Below are positions 54,256-64,000 of a DNA stretch of 64,000 bases, piece by piece (the stretch's first letter is position 1; each line of letters opens with the position of its first letter). Below the pieces are notes generated by a model. It searched no databases, was not told where the DNA came from, and worked only from the letters and a program-made list of their open reading frames with translations. The stretch is taken from assembly GCA_948474755.1 (NCBI GenBank), contig CAOLHI010004264.1:1-64000 (forward strand), given 5' to 3'. A program made the translations under genes and the position numbers. This stretch comes from Ctenosaura bakeri (taxonomy: Eukaryota > Chordata > Lepidosauria > Squamata > Iguanidae).

Positions 54256-54927
54256 AAGGATCTAGGAGTCTTCATAGACCACAAGCTGAACATGAGTCAG
54301 CAGTGTGATGCGGCAGCCAAGAAAGCCAATGCAATTCTCGGCTGCATCAATAGGAGTATGGTGTCTAGATCGAGGGAGGTACTGGTACCACTCTACTCTG
54401 CTTTGGTTAGACCCCATCTTGAATCCTGTGTCCAGTTCTGGGCACCCCAATTCAAGAAGGACATTGACAAGCTGGAGCAAGTCCAGAGGAGGGCGACCAA
54501 AATGGTGAGGGGCCTGGAAACCATGCCCTATGGGGATAGGCTTAGAGAGCTGGGTATGTTTAGTCTGCAGAAGAGAAGGTTAAGAGGGGACATGAGAGCC
54601 ATGTTTAAATATTTGAAGGGATGCCACATAGAGGAAGGAGAGGGCTTGTTTTCTGCTGCTCCAGAGACCAGGACAAGGAGCAATGGATTCAAGCTGCAGG
54701 AAAGGAGATTCCACCTGAACCTCAGGAAGAACTTCCTGACCGTCAGGGCTGTCCGGCAGTGGAAGATGCTGCCTCGGAGTGTAGTGGAGTCTCCTTCCTT
54801 GGAGGTTTTTAAGCAGAGGCTTGATGGCCATCTGTCGGGAGTGCTTTGAGGGTGTTCCTGCATGGCAGGGGGTTGGACTGGATGGCCCCTGGGGTCTCTT
54901 CCAACTCTACATTTCTATGATTCTATG
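54256..54927 (+). mobile_element. CR1 LINE with 9-bp direct repeats
   Basis: 672 bp. AAATAAGAA occurs at 54247-54255 and 54928-54936. Frame 54292-54849 encodes 185 residues of the ORF2 C-terminus ([18 protein letters not shown] to HLSGVL) with a two-codon loss at 'ETMPYGDRL'. It is one of the youngest-looking copies. Confidence 0.93.
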
Positions 54928-54964
54928 AAATAAGAATTCTGCCCCTAATGAAACTTTCTCTGCA

Positions 54965-55048
54965 TTGGTGTGCCTTCAAGCAACCTGTCAACTTACGCCA
55001 ATCCTCTTAATTTCATAGAGTCTTCTTAGGCAAGGAATACTCAGAGTT
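54965..55048 (-). mobile_element. Sauria-type SINE fragment
   Basis: GGTGTGCCTTCAAGCAACCT and CTTAGGCAAGGAATACTCAG only. Confidence 0.5.
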
Positions 55049-55072
55049 TGTTTAATTCCATCTCCTGAAATA

Positions 55073-55405
55073 CAGTCATCCCTCCACATTCACTGGCGGT
55101 TAGGGGCACAGGACCCCTGTGAAAGTGAAAAAACCCGTGAATAGGTCTAGGCCCTCCCAAGCCATATTTAACACACAAAAAAAGTATGATCAGCATATTC
55201 AACCCACTGTGGATTCCTTTGAGGCATCAGGGTTCTTTCGCAAGGCAGAAGTGGGCGGCTGGTGGGACTTACCGGCACTTCCACTGCTGCCCCACATCAT
55301 TTTAATAGGGAGATTTGACACAGGGAGGCAGCAGAGGTGACAGCAAATAATCCGTAAATAATCAAATCCGCAAAAGTGAAACCCGCAAATGGGGAGGGCG
55401 GACTG
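55073..55405. mobile_element. Tc1/mariner (Tigger-like) MITE, TA duplication
   Basis: CAGTCATCCCTCCACATTC at the left; the right end is the inverted GGGGAGGGCGGACTG. TA on both sides (55071-55072, 55406-55407). CCCGTGAAT/ATCCGCAAAAGTG motifs pair inside. Confidence 0.78.
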
Positions 55406-55727
55406 TACAGCTTTCTCTCAGTCTCAAAACTTTTAGCACTGCAGCAACTAAAAACTTCAGTGGAGTTTTCCAAAATACATTTTGCACATCCACACAAAAG
55501 GGGCAGGTAAAGCGACCCACAGAAAACCAACACAGCAAAGCTCCAGGTGTGAATGACTTTCATTATTTCACTCTTTACAATGCCAGAATTTAGGGGGAAG
55601 GAAAATTTCATGGGAGGTAGAATTTGTATTGGCCCTCACATAACTACCCCCCTCCAGGAGAAATTGAAACACAGAATCACAGAATTATAGAGCTGGAAAG
55701 ATCTCTAACTCTTTCTACTTTTCTTCA

Positions 55728-55811
55728 TTCCCCTAAACTGCAAAGCCCAGGATTCCACAGGATGTTGAAAGTGGAATCACCGCACTATAACCGTCTAGTG
55801 TGGAAATGGCC
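55728..55811. mobile_element. Fold-back MITE 32, right arm only
   Basis: CCCCTAAACTGCAAAGCCC to TGTGGAAATGGCC. Confidence 0.82.
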
Positions 55812-57253
55812 TACGACTACAGAGGACTAAGATGCTTGGAACTGAAGGAAACGTATATTATTGGCTGATTGGTAAGGTCATCGGGGCAGAGACTTCTCAC
55901 TTTGGAAAGGGGCCACGCACTTTTGGCACAGTGCTGAATGAGAACTGGAGGAGAATTACTGTAAATGGAAAGGGAGAAAACACCACGCACCGGAAGACCT
56001 TTGAAATATTTAGTCAGTGCATCCAGGCTTCAAAAACATTTTGAGTTTGGTGATGGACGATTATTATCAAGATGGGGGAAAATAGTCACCAGCATATACT
56101 GGAAAAGGAAGAGTGGGCAGAGGTGGGAGAAACCATCCTTCTCGCTGATCAGCAGTCACTCAAGTGCTGCACACATGACATTTTATTAAAAAAAAGAAAA
56201 TACAGTTATGCAAGATCCACATGGCATGCATTTATCTTTGAAGGCTAAAATAATGGGTTCCTCTTAGAACTAAAAAGAGGAAATAAATCCAAGACACTCT
56301 TCTTGTTGGCTAGTGAGTGTGCAAGTTGGCTATGTTCTCTTCAGAGTCCGGAAAAGTTACTCTTTTGAACTACAACTCCAAGAACCTCTCACACGCCCAG
56401 CTGGTTAGAGAGAGAGAACTGTAGTCCAAAAGAAGAACGTTTCCAAATTCTGATTTTGTTAGTGCCAAGATCACAACCCAATTTGGAGGTGGCGGGAGGC
56501 AAATGTAGGGAGAGACATTGATTATTATTTTTTAAAGAAAAACTCTTCTGACCCCAAAACAGAGCCTATCAGTAATTTGGAGACAAATTTATTATAACAT
56601 GAATGGTTCATAGAAAGAGAGAGGAAAGTTAGTAGAAAAGTGTTAATGTGATTAGTAAATCATCAATAAGCTAAATCAAATTCAACAGTATCTACCAGAG
56701 AAAAGGGGGAGAAATGACTACTGAGATGATGTTAAAATTGCCATTTGTTAAAAGCATGTACTAAAAATGATCAGAGAATGAAATTGAAAAACTTCTTCTC
56801 TGATTTTACTTCTCCCCACATACCCTTGTTCCTACGGCAAGCTTGGGAAGGAAGGAAATAGCTCATGAATTTTTGGAAAACCCCATTTCTCACCCATGCC
56901 AGTAAAACAAAAACAAAATAAACCACCTCTTTCTTTGCTTCTTCCTTCTCCGTCCCTTACAATCTCATTTCCTTACCCCCATCCTCCCTTTTGCAAGATT
57001 GCTGATTCCCACTCAAGATGCCAACAAAAATCCCCAGGTCAACAGCTTCAAAATCCAGTTTCCTAGGGCAAATGAAGTCCCTCCTTGCAGCGTCCAGTGC
57101 ACAACACAAGATAGTGGCTCAAAACAAAACCATTCCCCTTCCAATGTGTCCTCATTAACAGTTCTTTTTCAAAGAGAACAACCATGTTAACAAAGGGGGA
57201 AAAGGATTACAAAGAGCAGTGAAGAACAATAGAGCCAGAAGCTTTGAGACTGA

Positions 57254-57311
57254 AGCCATTTCAGCACTAGACGGTTATAGAGCTATTATTCCACTTTCAA
57301 CATCCTATGGT
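57254..57311. mobile_element. Fold-back MITE 33, left outer arm only
   Basis: AGCCATTTCAGCACTAGACG to CATCCTATGG, directly followed by MITE 34. Confidence 0.82.
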
Positions 57312-57315
57312 CCTG

Positions 57316-57495
57316 GGCCATTTCCGCACGAGACTGTTATGGCGTGATGATTCCACTTTCAACCTCCTATGGGATCCTGGGGTTTGCAGTTTCCGGAGGG
57401 GCCGGCCAGCCCCTCTGGAAACTGCAAACCCCAGGATCCCATAGGAGGTTGAAAGTGGAATCATCACGCTATAACAGTCTCGTGTTGAAATGGCC
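57316..57495. mobile_element. Fold-back MITE 34, 180-bp palindrome, CTG duplication
   Basis: Both arms share CACGAGACTG, GCGTGATGATT and CCTATGGGATCC. CTG on both sides. Confidence 0.9.
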
Positions 57496-57688
57496 CTGGG
57501 CTTTGCAGTTTAGACTGCAAACCCCAGGATTCCATAGGAGGTTGAAAGTGGAATCATCGCGCTATAACAGTCTCGTGTGGAAATGGCCCTGGGCTTTGCA
57601 GTTTAGACTGCAAACTGCAAACCCCAGGATTCCATAGGATGTTGAAAGTGGAATAACAGCACTATAACAGTCTAGTGTGGAAATGGCT
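57494..57688. repeat. Two tandem units derived from a MITE arm
   Basis: CCCTGGGCTTTGCAGTTTAG begins units at 57494 and 57587 (93-bp period). Unit 1 carries the CTCGTG, GCGCTAT variants of MITE 34, and unit 2 carries the CTAGTG, GCACTAT variants of the commoner subfamily plus a 7-bp AACTGCA duplication. Confidence 0.82.
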
Positions 57689-58474
57689 TGATTTATTTTA
57701 GCAAGAGATTTCCTGGATTTCAACCTACTTCTTCCGACAGACAATGTACCTATTTGAACTGAGATCCATGAAAGTTCACACTGAAAAAAATCAGCCTGAA
57801 GAGTGTGAATTTTTTCTCCCACTGCTTTTTTGTTTCTTCTTACCTGTTCATTTAAAATCTGTAATTAACATATCTATCATGCTCTCATGATGAATGCTGC
57901 TATACATGATACCACAAGACTTGGATGTATATGCATTCTTTCATAGTAGGAATGTATGTCCTTGACTATTTCATCTTCACAAGTGAGGACAAATAATTTG
58001 ACATTTTCTCACCATGGCAGTAGAAAACAATTTGACTTTGCATTCTCTCCATATTTTATCATCCCTAAATGTTGCGCAGGAATTATGCTGTAGAAAAAAA
58101 AATCACATATTTGTGAAAAAAAGTGTTTTCTGCACAGAAAACAGGTTTTTTGCATAGGAAACCCATTTCTGCGCAGAAAACAGTTTCTCTGCAAAAATAC
58201 ACATTTTCCTCCACAGACTAATTACTCCACAACATTTCAGGATATTGAATACTCACAGGAAATGGTACATAATTATTAATGCTCTATTCTCCTTCCTTAT
58301 GGGATTTCCTGACTGTCCCATTTTTCCACCTGGGAACAAATACCTGCAATTTTATTTTTCATCTCTACTCCATAGCCATTCCATTCAAATTGTTAGGGCA
58401 GATCAACAAGCCAAGAAGGTTGGTAGCCGAAATCATGGTGGCAACAGCTTTGAGAGGATTATGTGGCTTGGAAG

Positions 58475-58895
58475 TAACTGTTACAAATAACTCTTTTGAT
58501 TCCTTTTTGCCATACCTAAGGCATTAACCATGCTGCTTACAACTGTAACTTAAGAAGAGATAACATCTCTCCTAGTACAACTGTAAACGTGGATGGTGAT
58601 GCACCACCATTTTTAGTTGGTGGAGTGATTTGTCTTGTTAATTCCAATAAAAAATAAGACTCTGGCATTCTAACTAGTTTTGCACCCCCTAAGCAATTGG
58701 TTTCCCACTTCCTATAACTTGCTAGTACTTTGCAATTTAGGGGATTTCATGTCACCGAATGATAGAGGAGGTACCATCATGTGATCCAAACCATAAGAAA
58801 AAATAAGATTACTTACTCTCATGATAAATGGAACAACTACTTTCTGGGGACCTTGGAACTGTAGCTGTAATTAGTTACTTTTTAAACGTATATTT
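58475..58895. repeat. TAACT-rich dispersed repeat, copy 3
   Basis: GTAACTGTTACAAATAACTC at the start, ACTGTAACTTAAGAAGAG inside and GTAATTAGTTACTTTTTAAA at the end; same order as 12549-13130. Confidence 0.5.
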
Positions 58896-59537
58896 CCATA
58901 TTCTGGCCTTTCGTTTGACCCGGCACACATCACACTTTGTGCAGCCTTCATAAAGCAAGGGCTATTTCTGCAACCACTTCACAACACACTTTTCTCTAAA
59001 GATGTTCTTTACCTCATTTTTAAATGAAGCAAGATTAAGATGAGGAGGAAGTCTGTATCGATGCGTTATTTGGGGGCAAAGAGAGAGAAGAAAAACAAGG
59101 AACCCATAAGCGAGGTATGTTCTTTGGCGCAAGTCAAGTTGCGGTCTTTGCTTGGGATAAGGTCCATTTCCCACAGATGGAGTCAATGCAGGTTCGGTCT
59201 ACTAAATGTCCACCGGGAAACAGCAGGCTTCAGCCTACTAAATCTCCACTGGCCACTTCTTCATGCTCCTTACTGCACATCAGAGGGGGCCGGGGGTCAA
59301 CAAGTGGGGACTGTTTCCCTTCATTCCACCACCTCCAAAGGATACTCAGAATCCACTGGACTCTGGAGGTTCATGTGCCGAGCTGGAGGGGCATGCCAAG
59401 CTCGCTTTCTCCATGTGCTGGTGAGACGGAACCAAGCAGGTTTGTGACATCAGATTTGTATCACAGAATCAAAACAGAACTTCCTTGAAAAGGACAACAC
59501 ATTTCATAGTGCAATACTGATTTAATTTCACTATTAA

Positions 59538-60266
59538 ATAGAATCCTAGAGTTGGAAGAGACCCCAGAGGCCATTCAGTCCAATCCCCTGCTATGCAGGA
59601 ACCCACATCAAAGCATTCCCGACAGATGGCCATCCAGACTCTGCTTAAAAACCTCCAAAGAAGGAGACTCCACCACACTCCGAGGCAGCATCTTCCCCTG
59701 CCAGACAGCTCTGACCGTCAGGAAGTTCTTCCTGAGGTTCAGGTGGAATCTCCTGTTCTGCAGTTTGAATCCATTGCTCCTTGTCCTGGTCTCTGGAGCA
59801 GCAGAAAACAAACCCGCTTCCTCCTCGACATGACATTCCTTCAAATATTTAAACATGGCTATCATGTCCCCTCTTAACCTTCTCTTCTGCAGACTAAACA
59901 TATCCAGCTCCCTAAGCCATTCCTCATAGAGCTTCATGGCTTCTAGACCCTTTCGCCATTTTGGTCGCCCTCCTCTGGACATACTCTAGCTTGTCGATAT
60001 CCTTCTTGAATTGAGGTGCCCAGAATTGGACACAGTATTCCAAATGAGGTCTAACCAATGCAGAATAGGGTGGTAGCATTACCTCCCTTAATCTATTACC
60101 TCTCTTAATCTACTATTACCTCCCTTGATCTAGACACCAGACTCTTATTGATGCAACCAAGAATTGTGTTGGCTTTCTTGGCTGCTGCATCACACTGCTG
60201 AATCATGTTCAGCTTGTGGTCCACCAAGACTCCTAGATCTCTTTCACGTGTACTGTTATCCAGCTA
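59538..60266 (-). mobile_element. CR1 LINE
   Basis: About 730 bp, 5'-truncated, with a small tandem expansion of ACCTCCCTTAATCTA-like sequence at 60078-60130. Minus frame 59608-59982 covers the C-terminal region. Confidence 0.9.
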
Positions 60267-60678
60267 CATTGAGGCCAGAACAATTTTGAGGTCATACATA
60301 TAACGTTATAAGTTTACCAGATCTCAGGACTGGGGCCCACTATTGTAGCTCCAGGAGAGGAGGAGGACTCTATGAGCAAGCTTTCTCAGGAAGTTTTGTC
60401 ACTCAAGAGAGAGACCTGAACCCTGGTCTTGCCTATCCTATCCTAACCATTTCACTAGACTGCCTCACTTCCCTTTCAAGGGGTGATGGGATGCCTTAAA
60501 ATAGCACAGATATCCTATTTATTCTATTGCAGTAAACCACTGCAACAGCTTGTGGCATTCAAACAGTCCCAGCCCTATCATTAGGTAGAGGAAGGAAACC
60601 ACCTAAGTTAGAACATGCTATGGGGCTGCAATTTCAACCTTTTGATTGCTTCGTATGAATCTTCCCTTTGGAACAAAC

Positions 60679-60962
60679 TTGTTTTCTGCTGCTCCAGAAA
60701 CTAGGACATGGAGCAATGGATTCAAACTACAGGAAAAGAGATTCCACCTAAACATCAGGTAGAACTTCCTGACCGTCAGAGCCATTCAACAGTGGAATAT
60801 GCTGCCTCGGAGTGTGATGGAGCCCTCTTCTTTGGAAGTTTTTAAGCAGAGGCTGGGTGGCCATTTGCTGGGGGTGCTTTGAGTGTTTTCCCCGCACGGC
60901 AGGGGGTTGGACTCAATGGAGCTTGGGATCTCTTCCAACTCTATGTTTCTACGATTCTAGGA
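60679..60962 (+). mobile_element. CR1 LINE, short 3' piece
   Basis: 284 bp from CTTGTTTTCTGCTGCTCCAG to TTCTACGATTCTAGGATTC. Confidence 0.88.
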
Positions 60963-61137
60963 TTCGCTTTCAGCCATGAGTACCAACCCGCTTTCCTAGA
61001 GGCCCTAAACTAGACTCCTACTTTAGTAGCAATCAAGGATGTTCTCCATTGTCAACACTGGACAAAGTTCAATTGTCAGCCAATTGGCTTGTATGTGCGT
61101 GGAATGTATTGCTGTCTGAGATGAAGGATACGATGGT

Positions 61138-61167
61138 ATGCAGAGAGAGAAAGAGAGAGAGAGAGAC
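61138..61167. repeat. (GA)n microsatellite
   Basis: Interrupted GA repeat. Confidence 0.8.
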
Positions 61168-61609
61168 TTCCATTTCTCACACAGAAGTAAACTAGGATGG
61201 CATTTAAACCATAGTTTGGCACTAGTCACGGTATAGAATATGGCACCATACCTGAAGGCAGGAGGTCAATTAAGCGTAGATTTGGGCAATGAGCAGGCCA
61301 TGGCCTGCATGTGGCCCTTGGAGAACCAAAATGTGACCCCTGAAGCCCCCTCCAAACTCCCAGGCCCCTCAAAAATGGGGATTTTTGCTTCCTAAAACCC
61401 CCCGAACGGCACCACCAAGCTCCCCGCTCCCTTCCAAAAGCCAAAAATCACTGAAATTGAAACTGGAAGTGACGTGATATCAATTGGGCTTGCCAATGTG
61501 GCCTGCTGGGGAGAGGCAAAAACTAGCCCTCACCCACCCGCAATTGCCCAACACTGGTTTAAGGGATTTAGGGCATGCAGCACACCAACGACTTTGGACT
61601 CCATTTGCA

Positions 61610-61715
61610 GCCATGGAGGTAAGCTGAGGAAAAGCTGGTGGGGGGGTCAGAGGAAGAGAGAGAAACTGGGACATTTTAAAAGCTGCAGAAAAAGTGGAAT
61701 GCCAGAGGGTTCATG
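61610..61715. repeat. Unclassified dispersed repeat, partial copy 2
   Basis: GTAAGCTGAGGAAAAGCTGG, then ACTGGGACATTTTAAAAGCT; same order as in copies 1 and 3. Confidence 0.5.
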
Positions 61716-62399
61716 CGCAACACACATTTTAGCATCTAGCACAGGTGCGCTCTTTGAAACCCCATTGTTTTCTGTCCAACTGTGTCGGCAGGCAAGCGAG
61801 GGATGCTTTCCAAGCTCAAAAGGAGACAGAGGGCTTTTGTTCCCGAGGGCTTTTTTGAACTGGTTTGTTTGTTACTGGCCGCTGCCCAGCTGGCGCTGCC
61901 CGCAAGACCAGCCGGCCGGAGAAGTCACTCGCCGTCCCTTGCCGGAGGTCCACACTTTCGCTTCTGGGGAAGAGGGCTGGTCCCTTGTGATGAGCATCTT
62001 TCCTTGTTTAGCCTCTGTTTACCAAGGCTGCTAAGGGGACAGAAGCTGGGGAAAAGGTGGTGGGAGGGATCTTCCTTTATATTTAGCATCCCTGAGGCTG
62101 GATATAGCAAGCCTGGGTCTATTTAAGAACAGACTTTCACGTCGGGGATTAGCAGGTGGCCCCTTGCGCTGTCCTACCTCAGCCAGGAATAAATGCCAGT
62201 GGTGTTCTCTAAAGTCAAAGCAGATAGTCTCTAAACTCATGGATTTCCACCACTCTCCTGCCTCTTAATTTGAGCAATAAAACTATTTCCCTTTGCTCTA
62301 TGTCTAGAAATCAATTGTGCATCGGCAAGAGGATTTCCGGAGGCCTGCCCAGTCTATTTCTAATTGGACTTTTAATTGGACTTTTAATTATGATATATT

Positions 62400-62520
62400 T
62401 TCATTACAGTATATTTGTATTTTAAGTGTTTAATGTATTTTAACTATGATTTTTTAGTTCTACCTATGCTGTACCCCACCTTGAGCCTTGGGAACAGGCA
62501 GGTTAATAATAAAAATAATT
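62400..62520 (+). mobile_element. LINE/SINE 3' tail
   Basis: 'ACCCCACCTTGAGCCTTGGG' then AACAGGCAGG and TTAATAATAAAAATAATTAA. Confidence 0.45.
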
Positions 62521-62549
62521 AAAAAATTTTTTCATAACCTCCAGCATTT

Positions 62550-62895
62550 CACAGATGAAAACAGGAACGTGTGTGTCAAAGAACATCAGAATGTGGACAA
62601 AATGGCAAAGGTTATTGATGAGGAAGAACACACAAGTTAAGAGAGGCTGTGGCAGTTTGCTTTTGCCTGAGCCTACTGGGAAGGACAAAACTTGCCTTCC
62701 CCATCCGCACGGAGTTAATGGAGCACAAATACTTCTGCATTTCGAACTCAGTTTGCAGGAACTGAAGTAAGCTGAGGGCAAAAGGAGGAGGAAGAGAGAA
62801 AAACCGGGACATTGTACCAGCTTCTGAAAAAAGTGGGAAGACAAAGGATTAATCAGGACTGTCCCTGCCAAACCATGACAGTTGGAGGCTAGGGG
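62550..62895. repeat. Unclassified dispersed repeat, copy 3 (longest)
   Basis: AACATCAGAATGTGGACAAA, TTGCTTTTGCCTGAGCCTAC, ACCGGGACATTGTACCAGC and CTGTCCCTGCCAAACC; collinear with 19385-19685. Confidence 0.55.
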
Positions 62896-62968
62896 ATTTG
62901 AGACATATGAACTCCATTAGTTGCCACCAGCCAACAAAGGGCTATAGAAGTATCCTAAGGCAGCCAAA

Positions 62969-63149
62969 GGCCATTTCCGAACTACACTGTTATAGTGCTG
63001 TTATTCCACTTTCAACATCTTGTGGAATTCTGGGGTTTGTCGCTTCCTGAGGAATTCTCAGTGCCCCTCCCTAAACTGCAAAGCCCAGGATCCCATAGGG
63101 TGTTGAAAGTGGAATAACGGCACTATAACAGTCTAGTGTGGATATGGCC
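62969..63149. mobile_element. Fold-back MITE 35
   Basis: 181 bp asymmetric type with a shortened centre. Flanks AAA and TAA. Confidence 0.85.
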
Positions 63150-63591
63150 TAAGAAGGCCACCCCTGCCCTTTGCCTGAAGAATGGGAAACATGTTTTGTG
63201 TTCCAGTAGAAGGTACCTGTTGCAACCATTCTCTCAATATTCCTGCACCAAATAATAATAAAAAAGAATTCTTAAGATGAAAGCAGTGAAATATAACCAG
63301 CCGCTTGGCTCATCTTTCAGCCAAGCTCACTCGCTGCCCTCTTCGGATGATTCAGCAGCTGAAGAGACAGCATGACATATTCTGCCATAAAGCATAGCGG
63401 CACTTTGAAAAAATACAGAACATCCATAACACGGGAAAGACAAGCAAAAGTCATGTGCCAGAACTTTTGAGATCTTGCCTCCAAAACTTTTCTCAGATGC
63501 TTCAAAGCTTTGAGCAAAGCACACCCAACTTGGACACTCTCTAGTCATCAATAACCCTCTGTCTACAGTATCTAAGTTGGCTCCTTTAACA

Positions 63592-63680
63592 CAGTGGTTC
63601 TCAACCTTCCTAATGCCGTGACCCTTTAATACAGTTCCTCATGTTGTGGTGACCCCCAACCACAAAATTATTTATTTATT
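63592..63680 (+). mobile_element. SPIN-like hAT terminus
   Basis: CAGTGGTTCTCAACCTTCC, then TAATGCCGTGACCCTTTAAT and TGTGGTGACCCCCAACCA match the 5' end of SPIN, a hAT family known for horizontal transfer among tetrapods. Sequence after AAAATTATTT departs from SPIN. The other terminus is not in the window. Confidence 0.8.
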
Positions 63681-63689
63681 ATTTACAAT

Positions 63690-64000
63690 GCCTCCCCTAC
63701 CCCCGGCAAAGGCCGCCTCGCCAGCCAGGAACGGGAGCGGGGGGGCGGGTGGAGAGGCAAAGAGGAGCTGCGCATCTCCCCCGGGAAAAAACTCCGAGAA
63801 CCCCCCAGGCTCTGCTTCTCCTTCACTCTCATTTCCGCTGGGGGGGGGGGGAGTGTGGGAAAAGTTTCCAGAGTGTTGACCCTTGCCGGGGGGGGGAGGA
63901 ATCTCAGCGCCTTTGTCTTTTGCGCTGGGCGCAGCTCGCCCCCCCGGAAAAGCGCCCCCTCGCGGCCCCCTCGCCCTTCTGCAGCGGCCCCCTCCGTGGC
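63690..64000. other. GC- and CpG-rich terminal block
   Basis: Abrupt rise in GC with many CpG (GCCGCCTCGCCAGCC, CTCGCGGCCCCCTCGCCC) and G runs. It could be the edge of a promoter CpG island or the GC-rich interior of the element that begins at 63592. No gene is identified. Confidence 0.5.

Noticed and set aside
58004..58020. GCCATGGTGAG on the minus strand as PTPN6 start exon
   Set aside because: ATGGTGAG is the expected start-exon sequence, but it is followed by AAAATG, not a GT donor. Splicing at ATG/GTGAGA would put exon 2 out of frame.
59117..59488. 123- and 135-codon overlapping frames
   Set aside because: No recognisable domain, no homologous copy in the window, and overlapping frames on the same strand; chance frames in repeat-poor sequence.
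63340..63380. ATGCTGTCTCTTCAG on the minus strand as an alternative PTPN6 start
   Set aside because: It resembles the MLS start of the epithelial form, but the nearest donor (GCGA/GTGAGC) gives the wrong phase for exon 2.
63690..64000. PTPN6 promoter or first exon in the GC-rich block
   Set aside because: CpG-rich, but no ATG with a correctly phased donor could be seen, and the block follows a transposon terminus. Left undecided rather than called.

Overview
This is an intron-dominated vertebrate window, almost certainly from a squamate reptile (lizard). The evidence is the repeat mixture. It holds 5'-truncated CR1 LINEs ending in ATTCTATG repeats, Sauria-type tRNA SINEs, a second tRNA SINE with a 'GGCGCAGTGGTT' A box, BovB/RTE pieces, L1 pieces, a SPIN-like hAT terminus, and a very abundant fold-back MITE. 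The genus cannot be named from this alone.

One protein-coding gene is supported, on the minus strand: the SH2-domain tyrosine phosphatase PTPN6 (SHP-1). Nine consecutive coding exons (exons 2-10 in the usual numbering) run from 43260 down to 1538. All have AG/GT splice sites and matching phases, and there are no internal stops. They encode the N-SH2 domain (exons 2-3), the C-SH2 domain (exons 4-5), the linker (exon 6) and the N-terminal part of the phosphatase domain (exons 7-10). The exons with the WPD loop and the HCSAGIGRTG catalytic loop lie beyond the left edge. The first exon, with the start codon, was not found and lies either undetected in 43261-64000 or beyond the right edge. Exon sizes are 123, 195, 193, 120, 114, 97, 80, 156 and 132 bp. 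Intron 2 is the longest at about 20.7 kb.

Layout: 1-22.2 kb carries exons 10 to 3, separated by introns of 0.8-5.5 kb full of MITEs and CR1. 22.4-43.1 kb is intron 2. 43.3-64 kb is sequence upstream of exon 2 (intron 1 and/or 5' flank), with no other recognisable gene. The last 300 bp turn strongly GC- and CpG-rich just after a SPIN-like transposon terminus.

The most interesting pattern is the fold-back MITE family, with about 38 copies covering roughly a tenth of the window. Copies are flanked by 3-bp target duplications such as CAG, CTG, TTA, TAG, CAA and TGA, which points to a PIF/Harbinger-type mobiliser. In the 180-bp palindromic copies the two arms share variants that differ from every other copy, which suggests that the arms are corrected against each other or were made from one another. 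Other notable points are a CR1 insertion whose unoccupied site survives in a second copy of the same 520-bp segment, an internal L1 fragment between 16-bp direct repeats next to exon 2, a microsatellite that forms a polypyrimidine tract, and several repeat families I cannot classify.
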